Origin: Betaproteobacteria bacterium
GTDB taxonomy: Bacteria; Pseudomonadota; Gammaproteobacteria; Burkholderiales; SG8-39
Direction of reading: 5' to 3'
NCBI GenBank assembly: GCA_029858545.1
Contig: JAOUFA010000196.1
Location: 1 to 6,817 of the forward strand
Length of the DNA: 6,817 nt
Below, one piece after another: positions 1-6,817 of the stretch; position 1 is the first letter of the stretch; the number at the start of each line of letters is the position of its first letter. Made by a program: the position numbers and the translations under genes. The notes under the pieces are model-generated. The model was not told the origin of the DNA. It made no database searches and saw only the letters and a program-made list of their open reading frames with translations.

Positions 1-1
1 C

Positions 2-385
2 GAAGAGCGTTTTCACACGGCGTTCGATCATGCCGCGATCGGCATGGCGCTGGTTTCCACCGACGGTCAGCTGCTGCAGACGAATCGCGCGCTGGGCGAG
101 CTGCTCGGCAGGTCGGAGACCGAGATCCGCGGCGCGCGCCTGGAGTCGCTCCTGCACCCCGAGCACGCGCAGATCGACCGCGCGGCGCTGGCGCAGCTCG
201 ACGCCGACGAGGTGCCGTCGATCAAACTCGAGAAGCGCCTGGCGCACAAGTCGGCAAGCCGCCTGTGGGGATTGCTGTGCCTGTCGGCGGTGCGCGGCAG
301 CGACCGCCGGCCGACCTACTACATCCTGCAATTGCACCGCATCGAAGAGCGAAAACGCGCCGACGGACAGGTGGTGACTGCCTGA
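2..385 (+). CDS. C-terminal end of a PAS-domain sensory protein (5' end outside window)
   Basis: The frame is open from the first bases of the window to a TGA at 383-385, giving 127 visible residues, so the true start lies upstream. The visible part is essentially one PAS domain. It begins EERFHTAFDHAAIGMALV, a typical PAS entry helix and first strand, continues through a TDGQLLQTNRAL strand/helix, and ends in a five-stranded-sheet pattern followed by IEERKRAD. That last segment is a degenerate form of the DITERK(K/R)A linker that usually joins PAS to an output domain. Here only about six residues follow before the stop, so no kinase, cyclase or GGDEF domain comes after it. The PAS presumably binds a small ligand or mediates protein contact, and the ligand cannot be read from the sequence. 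Any output domain must lie N-terminal, or the protein acts through a partner such as the kinases downstream. The PAS assignment is firm; the protein's overall role is unknown. Confidence 0.85.
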   Translation, partial: EERFHTAFDHAAIGMALVSTDGQLLQTNRALGELLGRSETEIRGARLESLLHPEHAQIDRAALAQLDADEVPSIKLEKRLAHKSASRLWGLLCLSAVRGSDRRPTYYILQLHRIEERKRADGQVVTA

Positions 386-474
386 GCTTGCGCAGCTTCG
401 AGATCAGGGAGCGCGAAGCGTCGCCGCGCGGCGGATCGGGGCGCCCGCCGCAAGCCCTTCTCCCGAGCGGCAAC

Positions 475-478
475 GGAG
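475..478 (+). promoter_or_regulatory. Probable Shine-Dalgarno (GGAG) for the kinase starting at 489
   Basis: GGAG lies 10 bases before the ATG at 489, slightly longer than the usual spacing. It is the best ribosome-binding match in the 103-base gap and supports ATG 489 as the start. I see no convincing -35/-10 pair or hairpin terminator in 386-488. Confidence 0.45.
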
Positions 479-488
479 CAATCGACAG

Positions 489-2039
489 ATGGGACATCTC
501 ACCGTGGTAGGTTCTGTGCTTGGCGCCGGCCTGGCATCGCTGTGGGCGCGCATTACCTCGCCGCGGCGTGCCGCGGCTGCGCCCGTCGCGGAGCGATTGC
601 GTCGCTGCGAGGCGCGGCTCAGTCACGCCCAGTCCCTCGCCAAACTCGGAACCTGGGAACTCGATCTCGCGAAAGACGAACTCTCCTGGTCGGACCAGAC
701 CTTCCGGATCTTCGGCCTCGAGCCCTGGGAGCCTGGAGAGCCCGGAAGTACCCATCGGCGCTTCCTCGCCGCGGTTCATCCGGAGGACCGCGCGGCGGTC
801 GAGCACGCCTACGGGAGCGCGCTGCGCGATCGGGTTCAGTACGACATCACGCACCGCATCGTCCTGCCCGACGCGACGGTAAGGTGGGTGCAGGAGCGCG
901 GCGAAACCTTCTACGACGCCGACGGTCGTGCGTTGCGCACCGTCGGCGTGGTGCAGGACGTCAACGATCGGGTGCTCGCGGAGAAGGCCATCGGCGACCA
1001 GGCGCGTCTGCTCGACCTGATCTTCCGCCACTCGCTCGAAAGTATCGTCGTCCTCGACAAGGACTATAACTTCGTCCGCGTGAGCGAGACCTACGCGAAG
1101 GCCGGCCGGCGCGAGGTGGCCGAATTCATCGGGCGCAATCATTTCGAACTCTATCCGTCCGATTTCCAGGCCGAACACGAGGAATACCGCAGGGCGAAAA
1201 AGATCTATCGCCGCAGCGCGCGGCCATTCGTGTTTCCGGATCACCCCGAGTGGGGGACCACCTACTGGGACATCGCGATAGTGCCGATCCTCGACCGCGA
1301 CGGCGAGATCGAACTGTTTCTGTTCACGCTGAAGGATGTCACCGAGCCGGTACGCGCCGATGAGCGCATCCGCGCGGCGCTTGCCGAGAAGGAAGTGCTC
1401 CTCAAGGAGATCTACCACCGGGTGAAGAACAACCTGCAGGTGGTATCGAGCCTGCTCAGCATGCAGGGGCGCGAGGCGAAGGACGCGGCGACGCTCGGCC
1501 TGTTCATGGAGAGCGCCAATCGGGTGAAGTCGATGGCGCTGGTGCACGAGCAGTTGTACCGCTCGAAGAACCTCAGCCGGATCGCGCTGCGCGAATACGT
1601 GCCGCGTCTGGCCGAGCAGCTGATGCAGAGCCACCGGCCGCTGTCCAACACGGTGCCGGTGAAGGTCGTCGCCGAGGACATCGATCTCGGCGTCGAGACC
1701 GCGGTGCCCTTCGGGCTGCTCCTCAACGAGCTGATCGAGAACGCCTACAAGCACGCGTACGCGCCGGGCGCGCACGGCAGCATCACGGTCACGCTCGAGC
1801 GCGTCGACGGCGACCAGGTCCGCCTCGCGGTGACCGATGACGGGCGCGGCCTGCCCGCGGATTTCGACCCGCGGGAAACGAATTCGCTCGGCATGCGCCT
1901 GCTGCTGACCCTCGCCGATCAGCTCGAAGGCGAATTGCAGATCGGCCGCGCGCCGGATTCGGGCGCCCGCTTCGACATCGCGTTCCGCGCGCGGCCGCCC
2001 GAATCCGGCGCGCGGCTCACACCCCTGCAGCCGGCCTGA
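489..2039 (+). CDS. PAS-PAS sensor histidine kinase, HisKA_2 family
   Basis: This 516-residue kinase should autophosphorylate a histidine using ATP and pass the phosphate to an aspartate on a response regulator not present here. Residues about 4-22 are moderately hydrophobic and followed by arginines, so they may form a weak membrane anchor; otherwise the protein looks cytosolic. PAS 1 (about 50-160) is PAS_3-like, with AKLGTWELDL, HPEDR and VQDV landmarks. PAS 2 (about 168-288) is a second type, with LDKDYNF and FPDHPEWGTTYWD. The HisKA_2 block reads EIYHRVKNNLQVVSSLL with phosphoacceptor His310, and is followed by the family's ALVHEQLY segment. The ATPase domain has an N box (NELIEN, 413-418), G1 (DDGRG, 450-454) and G2 (SLGMRL, Gly468). 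All catalytic motifs are intact. The N box does not have the HWE-kinase form. The stop overlaps the next start by one base, which suggests co-translation. The signal sensed is unknown. Confidence 0.93.
   Translation: MGHLTVVGSVLGAGLASLWARITSPRRAAAAPVAERLRRCEARLSHAQSLAKLGTWELDLAKDELSWSDQTFRIFGLEPWEPGEPGSTHRRFLAAVHPEDRAAVEHAYGSALRDRVQYDITHRIVLPDATVRWVQERGETFYDADGRALRTVGVVQDVNDRVLAEKAIGDQARLLDLIFRHSLESIVVLDKDYNFVRVSETYAKAGRREVAEFIGRNHFELYPSDFQAEHEEYRRAKKIYRRSARPFVFPDHPEWGTTYWDIAIVPILDRDGEIELFLFTLKDVTEPVRADERIRAALAEKEVLLKEIYHRVKNNLQVVSSLLSMQGREAKDAATLGLFMESANRVKSMALVHEQLYRSKNLSRIALREYVPRLAEQLMQSHRPLSNTVPVKVVAEDIDLGVETAVPFGLLLNELIENAYKHAYAPGAHGSITVTLERVDGDQVRLAVTDDGRGLPADFDPRETNSLGMRLLLTLADQLEGELQIGRAPDSGARFDIAFRARPPESGARLTPLQPA
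1386..1472 (+). repeat. Kinase phosphoacceptor-coding repeat, copy 1
   Basis: This stretch encodes EKEVLLKEIYHRVKNNLQ and the following residues around His310. It recurs at 3962-4048 and 6689-6775. Across the 56-base core it differs from copies 2 and 3 at only three shared positions, all synonymous (Leu, Arg and Val codons). It is a repeated coding module, not a mobile element. Confidence 0.85.
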
Positions 2040-2041
2040 TG
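2037..2041 (+). promoter_or_regulatory. TGATG stop/start overlap (translational coupling)
   Basis: The TGA stop of the PAS-PAS kinase (2037-2039) shares its A with the ATG of the next kinase (2039-2041). No good Shine-Dalgarno precedes this ATG, so ribosomes finishing the first gene probably restart here. The alternative is a GTG start at 2102, 21 codons in and just before the membrane anchor, but it also lacks a clear ribosome-binding site. Confidence 0.6.
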
Positions 2042-4594
2042 TTCCCGGAAGATCGAGCGGCGCCCTCGCTGCCGCATCAGACCCGGGCATTGAACACTCC
2101 GGTGAAGCCAATCCGGCATCTGTTCCTAATCCGGCGGCTGTCGATCCGCGCGCAATTGCTGGGACTGCTCGTCGCCGCGCTGCTGCCGGCGGCAGGCGGC
2201 ATTGCCTGGCTCATCAGCCATCAGCGCGAGCAGGCGCGCGAAGCCGCCTATGCGCGGGTGCATGTCGTTGCCGAAGATGTCGCGGCGCAGATCGATACGC
2301 TTCTGGGCGACAGCGCGACGATGCTCGAGCTGCTCGCCGCGCGTCCGTCGGTGCGCGCCCTCGATCCGGCGCGCTGCGATCCGATCTTCCAGGAACATCT
2401 GCTGCTGCGCCGCGAGTCGACGGTGCTGGGCTTGCGCGATGCGAAGGGCCGCCTGATCTGCACCTCCGCGTCGCGTGCCGCGATGCCGCGGGCCGCCGAC
2501 GCGATCGAGCTCGCGTGGTTTCGCGAGGGGTTGGCGAACAACCGCTTCACCGTCAGCGACGCCTATCTGGGCCGTGCCAGCGGGCGTTGGGTGACCAATC
2601 TCACCTATCCGGTGCGCAATGACGCCGGACAGGTCACCGGATTGCTCTTCATCGGCATCGATTTGCTGAAACTCCAGGAGGGGGTTGCCCGAAACGCGCC
2701 GCGCGGCGCGTTTCTGACGGTGTTCGACCGGCGGTACTCGTACCTGATGCGCTCGGTCGAACCCGAGCAGTGGATCGGCAAACCGCTGCCGCCGACACTA
2801 CTCGCGTTCATCCGGAACCGCGACCAGGCGTACTTCCAGGCGCCCAACCTTCTTGGCGTGCCGCAGCTCTGGTCTCTCCTGCGCATGCCCGCCGTCGGCT
2901 GGAGCGTCGCGGTCGGCCTGCCCGAGGAAGAGGTGCTCGCCGCCTCGCGCGGTGATCTGCGAAGTAGCATTGCGGTCGGCATTGGCGTCGTGCTGCTGAT
3001 GCTCGCGCTGACCTGGATGATTTCCAGCCCGATCCGCCAGCTCGCGCGGTCCGCGTCGCGGCTGGCCTCCAGCGACGCCTCCGCGCGGGTGTGGCTTGAA
3101 GGCCCGGCGGAAATCGAGGCGATCGCGGTGCATTTCAACCGCCTGCTCGATGAGCGTGAGCGCACGCTGCAGAACCTGCGCCGCAGCGAGGAGCGCTTCG
3201 CCCTCGCGACGCGCGGCAGCAGCGACGGATTCTGGGATTGGAACATCCTGACCGGCGAGGACTTCTTCTCCGATCGATTTTGCGAATTGCTCGGCTATCG
3301 GCGCGACGAGCTCAGACCGCACGTCGATTCCTGGCGCGAACTGCTTCACCCCGAGGATGTGCAGCCGGTGCTGGGCGCGGTGCGGGACCATCTCGAGCGG
3401 CGCGCCCCCTATGACGCGGAAATTCGCATGCGCGCCAAGAGCGGCGAATACCGCTGGTTCCGCGCGCGCGGCCAGGCGCTGTGGGACGACTCGGGCGCGC
3501 CGGTGCGCATGGCGGGATCGATCGTCGATATCACGGAACGCAGGCAGGCCGAGGAACGCCTGCGCGCGAGCGCGCGCGGCATGCGCGACGCGCAGCAGCT
3601 CGCCAAAGTCGGCAGCTGGGAACTCGACCTGGCAAGCAACGCGCTGCACTGGTCGGAAGAGATCTTTCGCATCTTCGAGATCAACCCGGAACACTTCGGC
3701 GCGTCCTACGAGGCGTTTCTCGCAGCCATTCACCCCGAGGACCGCGACGCGGTGAACCAGGCCTATACCGGGTCGCTCGCCGATCGCAAACCGTATCAAA
3801 TCACGCACCGCCTGAGGATGCCCGACGGGCGCATCAAGTGGATCGAGGAGCGCTGCGAGAGCGAATTCGACGCCGCGGGCAAGCCGCTGCGCTCGGTCGG
3901 CACGGTGCAGGACATCACCGCGCAGTGGCTCGCCGAGGAGCGCGTGCGCGCCTCGCTGCGCGAGAAGGAAGTCCTCTTGAAGGAGATCTACCACCGCGTG
4001 AAGAACAACCTGCAGGTGGTGTCGAGCCTGCTCAACATGCAGGGGCGCGGGGTGGCGGACGCGGCGATGAAGCAGATGCTCGCCGACAGCTCGAACCGGG
4101 TCAAATCGATGGCGCTGGTGCACGAACAGTTGTACCAGTCGAGGGACCTGAGCAATATCCGCTTTCGCGACTACGTGCGGCAACTGGTCGATCACCTGAT
4201 GTACGCGCACCGGCCGCGATCGCAGGAGGTGCCGGTGCGGGTGGAGGCGGCCGAGATCGAGCTGGGGCTGGAGACGGCGATTCCCTGCGGACTGATCCTG
4301 AACGAGCTGATTTCGAATGCCTACAAGCACGGCCACGACGAAGGCGCGAAAGGCGAGATCGTGCTGCGCGCCGAGCGCCTGGACGACGGCCGGGTGAGTC
4401 TGCGCGTGAACGACGGCGGGCGAGGGCTGCCCGAGGGGTTCGACGCGCAGCGCAGCGACACGCTCGGCATGCGGCTGGTGGTGACCCTGGTCGGGCAGTT
4501 GGACGGCGAGCTGCGCTACGGCAGCGAGCGCGGCGCCTGGTTCGAGATCGTGTTCCGGCCCGAGGCGCACGAGGCCGGGCGGCTGGCGGCGTGA
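2039..4594 (+). CDS. Transmembrane dCache-HAMP-PAS-PAS histidine kinase, HisKA_2 family
   Basis: This 851-residue inner-membrane sensor kinase has a basic N-terminal segment and a first membrane helix at about 40-60. A periplasmic domain of about 250 residues follows (61-308), then a second helix (about 310-328) and HAMP (about 329-382). PAS 1 (about 384-505) has GFWDWN, HPEDV and VDITERRQAEER. PAS 2 (about 521-630) has AKVGSWELDL, HPEDR and VQDIT, and resembles PAS 1 of the preceding kinase. His652 lies in EIYHRVKNNLQVV. The N box is NELISN (755-760), G1 is DGGRG (792-796) and G2 is TLGMRL (Gly810); all look functional. The periplasmic part fits a dCache fold, with the membrane-proximal pattern VSDAYLGRASGRW (about 172-184) and a closing GLLFIGIDLLKL strand/helix. 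Cys113 and Cys141 may form a disulfide. The ligand is not predictable. If GTG 2102 is the true start, the protein loses 21 residues but no domain. Confidence 0.93.
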   Translation: MFPEDRAAPSLPHQTRALNTPVKPIRHLFLIRRLSIRAQLLGLLVAALLPAAGGIAWLISHQREQAREAAYARVHVVAEDVAAQIDTLLGDSATMLELLAARPSVRALDPARCDPIFQEHLLLRRESTVLGLRDAKGRLICTSASRAAMPRAADAIELAWFREGLANNRFTVSDAYLGRASGRWVTNLTYPVRNDAGQVTGLLFIGIDLLKLQEGVARNAPRGAFLTVFDRRYSYLMRSVEPEQWIGKPLPPTLLAFIRNRDQAYFQAPNLLGVPQLWSLLRMPAVGWSVAVGLPEEEVLAASRGDLRSSIAVGIGVVLLMLALTWMISSPIRQLARSASRLASSDASARVWLEGPAEIEAIAVHFNRLLDERERTLQNLRRSEERFALATRGSSDGFWDWNILTGEDFFSDRFCELLGYRRDELRPHVDSWRELLHPEDVQPVLGAVRDHLERRAPYDAEIRMRAKSGEYRWFRARGQALWDDSGAPVRMAGSIVDITERRQAEERLRASARGMRDAQQLAKVGSWELDLASNALHWSEEIFRIFEINPEHFGASYEAFLAAIHPEDRDAVNQAYTGSLADRKPYQITHRLRMPDGRIKWIEERCESEFDAAGKPLRSVGTVQDITAQWLAEERVRASLREKEVLLKEIYHRVKNNLQVVSSLLNMQGRGVADAAMKQMLADSSNRVKSMALVHEQLYQSRDLSNIRFRDYVRQLVDHLMYAHRPRSQEVPVRVEAAEIELGLETAIPCGLILNELISNAYKHGHDEGAKGEIVLRAERLDDGRVSLRVNDGGRGLPEGFDAQRSDTLGMRLVVTLVGQLDGELRYGSERGAWFEIVFRPEAHEAGRLAA
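3962..4048 (+). repeat. Kinase phosphoacceptor-coding repeat, copy 2
   Basis: This is the second copy of the module, around His652. Bases 3978-4033 match 6706-6761 (copy 3) perfectly over 56 bases. Similarity resumes after a short gap through the segment encoding MQGRGVADAA (about 4037-4066). Confidence 0.9.
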
Positions 4595-4595
4595 G

Positions 4596-4605
4596 AAAGG
4601 GGGGG
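4596..4605 (+). promoter_or_regulatory. Purine-rich ribosome-binding region with a G7 run
   Basis: AAAGGGGGGG lies immediately after the preceding stop and ends two bases before the ATG at 4608. The AAAGG/GGGG portion can serve as a Shine-Dalgarno and supports ATG 4608. The second ATG in this frame (codon 8) has no comparable site. The gap of only 13 bases points to a shared transcript. Confidence 0.55.
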
Positions 4606-4607
4606 CG

Positions 4608-6817
4608 ATGGCCAGGAATCCGACCTTGATGACCGATCGCGAGCTGCGCCGCGGCCTCTATGGGGCCGCGGCGATGGCGCTCTACCTGCCGCCCTTCGTC
4701 GGCGGATCGCTGATGGGGGTCGCCGGCTATTTCCCGATGCCCGAGTTCTACCTAATTTTCCTCGGCTTCGGCAGCGTCTACGTGCTCGCCGCATCGGCGC
4801 TGGTGTTCGCGCTGACCGGTCGCGCGGCGCGCTACTTCACGCGGTTGTCGACCCTCGCGCCCGAGGCGCGCTCGGCGCGCGCCGCGCGCGGGCTGCGCGG
4901 GCTGCTCGGCTGGGCGTTGCTCGGCATTACGCTGTACTCGATCGGCGGCGCGCTGGTCGCCAATATCTCTCTCGTGCGGCTCGGCGTGCGCGGACCGTTC
5001 GGCGTCGCGGAGCACCTGCGCACGATCTCCGGGCTGGTGCCGGTGGTGCTGATCACCAGTTTCCCGATCTTCTACCACGTCTCCGACATGGTGGGCCGCT
5101 ACCTCGCATCGCGCGGCGTCGCGACGGTGGCGGCGCCGCTCTCCACCAAACTGTTCGTGCTGGGACTGTTCACACCGATCCTGATCGACACGCTGTTGAT
5201 CGGCTACATCGCGAACCGATCCGGCGCGTTGCAGGTCGAGCTGGTGATTCTCTGGGTCGGCCTGATCGTCATCGCCGCCGTGGGGACCTGGCTCGCATGG
5301 CGCAGCATCAGCCTGGGATTGCAGCCGTTGCGCGACTATATCGGCGGCAAGGGCACGGGCGAGGCGGCGTTCGCGCGACTCGCACCGGTATCGCTCGACG
5401 AGCTGGGCGTGCTGACCGGTCAGCTGCGGCGGCGTCTCGAAGCCGAGCAGCGCCTGAATGCCATCATCGAAGCCGCGCCCGAACTCGTCGCGATCGCCGA
5501 CCCGCAAGGGCGCATCACCTATATGAATGCCGGCGGGCGCCGCATGCTGGGCCTCGCGGAGGATTTCGACGTCACGACGACGCGCATCCCGGACTACCAC
5601 GATGCGGCCACCGCGCAGCGGATCCTGCACGAGGTGCTGCCCGCGTGCATGAAGAGCGGCGCCTGGGAGGGCGAGTCGACGTTCCTGCGCCGCGACGGTA
5701 CGAGTTTCCCCGCCTGGCAGGCGGTCATGGCGCACCGCGGTCCCGACGGTGAAGTGACCTCGGTATCGACGATCACGCGCGATCTCACCGAACGCCGGCG
5801 CATCGAAGGCGCGCTGAGGGAGAGCGAGGGCAAGCATCGCGCGCTGATCGAGAATCTGACCGACCTGATCCTGATTCTCGACAAGGACGGCGTCAACTTG
5901 TGGAACAGTCCCGCGGTGCGGCGCTACGGCCTGGAGCCCGAGGACGCGATCGGCCGCAGCGCGTTCGAATACGTGTACCCCGCTGACGCGCCAAGGCTCA
6001 GGCAGACGCTCGATTACGTCGTCAGCCACCCGGGCGAAACGATCAAGCTGGAGTCGCTGAGGGTGCAGGTGCCGGGGGCCGAGATCGTCCATTTCGACGA
6101 CACCTTCACCTACCTGCCCGATACGCCGGGAATCAACGGGCTGGTCTGCGTGGTGCACGACGTGACCGAGGAGAAGCGTGCCCTGCAATCGCTCGAGGCA
6201 AGCCAGCGCAGGTTCTTCTCGCTGTTCGAGCATTCCCCGATCGCGGTCTGGGAGGAGGACTTCTCCGCGGTCAGGGCGCGTCTGGACGCGCTGCGCGCCG
6301 ACGGCGTGTCCGACTGGCCGACGTTTCTCGACGCGCATCCGGAGGAGGTCGCGCACTGCGCGGGTCTGGTCAGGATCGTCGACGTCAATCTTACGAGCGT
6401 CGCATTCTTCGAGGCGCACGACAAGGCCGAGATCTCCCGCAATCTGCCGAGTTACTTTACCGCCGACTCGCTGCCGGTTTTCAAGGCGGAACTCGTCGCC
6501 CTCGCCGCCGGGCATACCCGCTTCCGGAGCGAGATCACGATCCGCCTGCCCCGCGGCGGGCTCAAGCAACTCGATCTCAGCCTCGCCGTCGTCCCGGGGG
6601 CCGAGCAGTCGCTGTCGCGGGTGCTCGTTTCGTTCATGGACATTACCGAGCGCAAACGGGCCGAGCAGCGTCTGCAGGCGGCGTTGCGCCAGAAGGACGT
6701 GCTGCTGAAGGAGATCTACCACCGCGTGAAGAACAACCTGCAGGTGGTGTCGAGCCTGCTCGCGATGCAGGGACGCGGGGTGGCGGACGCGGCGACGAGG
6801 CAATTGTTTGAGGACAG
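4608..6817 (+). CDS. Multi-pass membrane, triple-PAS histidine kinase, HisKA_2 family (3' end outside window)
   Basis: The frame is open from ATG 4608 to the window end, giving 736 complete codons and no stop. About six hydrophobic helices lie at roughly 17-40, 47-70, 97-120, 141-160, 181-202 and 210-231. This is a membrane sensor region I cannot assign to a named family. A HAMP-like linker (about 232-280) follows. PAS 1 (about 281-397) has IIEAAPELVAIAD and TRDLTERRRIE. PAS 2 (about 406-525) has LIENLTDLILILDKDG and VVHDVTEEKRA. PAS 3 (about 533-690) has SPIAVWEEDFS and FMDITERKRAEQRL, and carries an insertion of roughly 36 residues between its first two strands. The HisKA_2 domain starts at about 695 with His705 in EIYHRVKNNLQVV, and the window ends about 30 residues later. 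The ATPase domain must lie downstream, so completeness cannot be judged. By analogy with its neighbours it should autophosphorylate and signal to an unseen response regulator. Confidence 0.92.
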   Translation, partial: MARNPTLMTDRELRRGLYGAAAMALYLPPFVGGSLMGVAGYFPMPEFYLIFLGFGSVYVLAASALVFALTGRAARYFTRLSTLAPEARSARAARGLRGLLGWALLGITLYSIGGALVANISLVRLGVRGPFGVAEHLRTISGLVPVVLITSFPIFYHVSDMVGRYLASRGVATVAAPLSTKLFVLGLFTPILIDTLLIGYIANRSGALQVELVILWVGLIVIAAVGTWLAWRSISLGLQPLRDYIGGKGTGEAAFARLAPVSLDELGVLTGQLRRRLEAEQRLNAIIEAAPELVAIADPQGRITYMNAGGRRMLGLAEDFDVTTTRIPDYHDAATAQRILHEVLPACMKSGAWEGESTFLRRDGTSFPAWQAVMAHRGPDGEVTSVSTITRDLTERRRIEGALRESEGKHRALIENLTDLILILDKDGVNLWNSPAVRRYGLEPEDAIGRSAFEYVYPADAPRLRQTLDYVVSHPGETIKLESLRVQVPGAEIVHFDDTFTYLPDTPGINGLVCVVHDVTEEKRALQSLEASQRRFFSLFEHSPIAVWEEDFSAVRARLDALRADGVSDWPTFLDAHPEEVAHCAGLVRIVDVNLTSVAFFEAHDKAEISRNLPSYFTADSLPVFKAELVALAAGHTRFRSEITIRLPRGGLKQLDLSLAVVPGAEQSLSRVLVSFMDITERKRAEQRLQAALRQKDVLLKEIYHRVKNNLQVVSSLLAMQGRGVADAATRQLFED
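6689..6775 (+). repeat. Kinase phosphoacceptor-coding repeat, copy 3
   Basis: This is the third copy of the module, around His705. It is closest to copy 2, with a perfect 56-base match (6706-6761), and the likeness continues into the MQGRGVADAA-coding segment. The outer end of the similarity may run past the window edge. Confidence 0.88.

Noticed and set aside
422..433. 12-base perfect palindrome CGCCGCGCGGCG in the gap before the first kinase
   Set aside because: It has no loop, no T-run and no known operator match. A GC-only palindrome of this length is plausible by chance in such DNA, so I do not call it a terminator or binding site.
222..2111. 629-codon open frame on the - strand, opposite the first two genes
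   Set aside because: It lies antisense to a gene with clear, collinear kinase motifs. Its predicted product is low-complexity, rich in Arg, Ala, His and Asp, and shows no domain. Long antisense frames are expected in GC-rich genes with G/C third positions.
2798..4570. 590-codon open frame on the - strand, opposite the dCache kinase
   Set aside because: It has the same compositional character, with repeated HHLQVVLHAVVDLLQ-like text that is the reverse reading of the kinase repeat. There is no independent domain or ribosome-binding site.
3481..4629. 382-codon + strand frame overlapping the dCache kinase in another phase
   Set aside because: Its product is Arg/Ala/Gly-rich low complexity, and the kinase frame carries all the conserved motifs. 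It is a composition artefact.
1386..6775. The three repeated core segments as an insertion sequence or recombination site
   Set aside because: All copies are in frame at the same functional position of homologous kinases and encode a conserved motif. There are no inverted ends, target duplications or transposase.
4752..6803. 683-codon open frame on the - strand, opposite the third kinase
   Set aside because: The + strand encodes recognisable membrane helices, PAS domains and a HisKA_2 core throughout this stretch. The - strand product is an R/D/H/A-rich shadow with no recognised domain.

Overview
The window is GC-rich bacterial DNA with strong G/C preference at third codon positions. It holds four genes, all on the + strand, and all encode sensory signalling proteins. 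The composition, codon use and domain types (dCache, HAMP, PAS_3, HisKA_2 kinase core) fit a high-GC proteobacterium. A betaproteobacterium is my best guess, but no marker gene is present to settle it.

Layout: (1) 2-385 is the 3' end of a gene whose product finishes with a PAS domain and has no kinase after it. (2) After a 103-base gap, 489-2039 encodes a 516-residue histidine kinase with two PAS domains, a HisKA_2 phosphoacceptor domain and an ATPase domain. It is cytosolic or weakly membrane-anchored. (3) 2039-4594 overlaps the previous stop by one base. It encodes an 851-residue membrane kinase with a periplasmic dCache-type sensor, HAMP, two PAS domains and the same HisKA_2/ATPase core. 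(4) 13 bases later, 4608-6817 opens a third kinase with about six membrane helices, a HAMP-like linker, three PAS domains and the start of the same HisKA_2 core. The window ends inside this gene, about 30 residues past the phosphoacceptor histidine.

The three kinases share an almost invariant phosphoacceptor block around His310, His652 and His705, but have quite different sensory front ends. The simplest reading is a cluster built by duplicating one kinase core and exchanging the input modules. The three proteins could feed different signals (periplasmic ligand, membrane state, cytosolic cue) into the same partner or closely related partners. No receiver domain, phosphotransfer protein or output gene lies in the window, so the target is unknown. 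The tight spacing of genes 2-4 suggests one transcript.

I see no tRNA, rRNA, CRISPR array, insertion sequence, phage gene or convincing terminator, and no stretch over 300 bases is without a gene. The clearest non-routine signals are the near-identical DNA repeat in the kinase cores and the upstream PAS protein that lacks an output domain. I found no evidence for a wholly new system.
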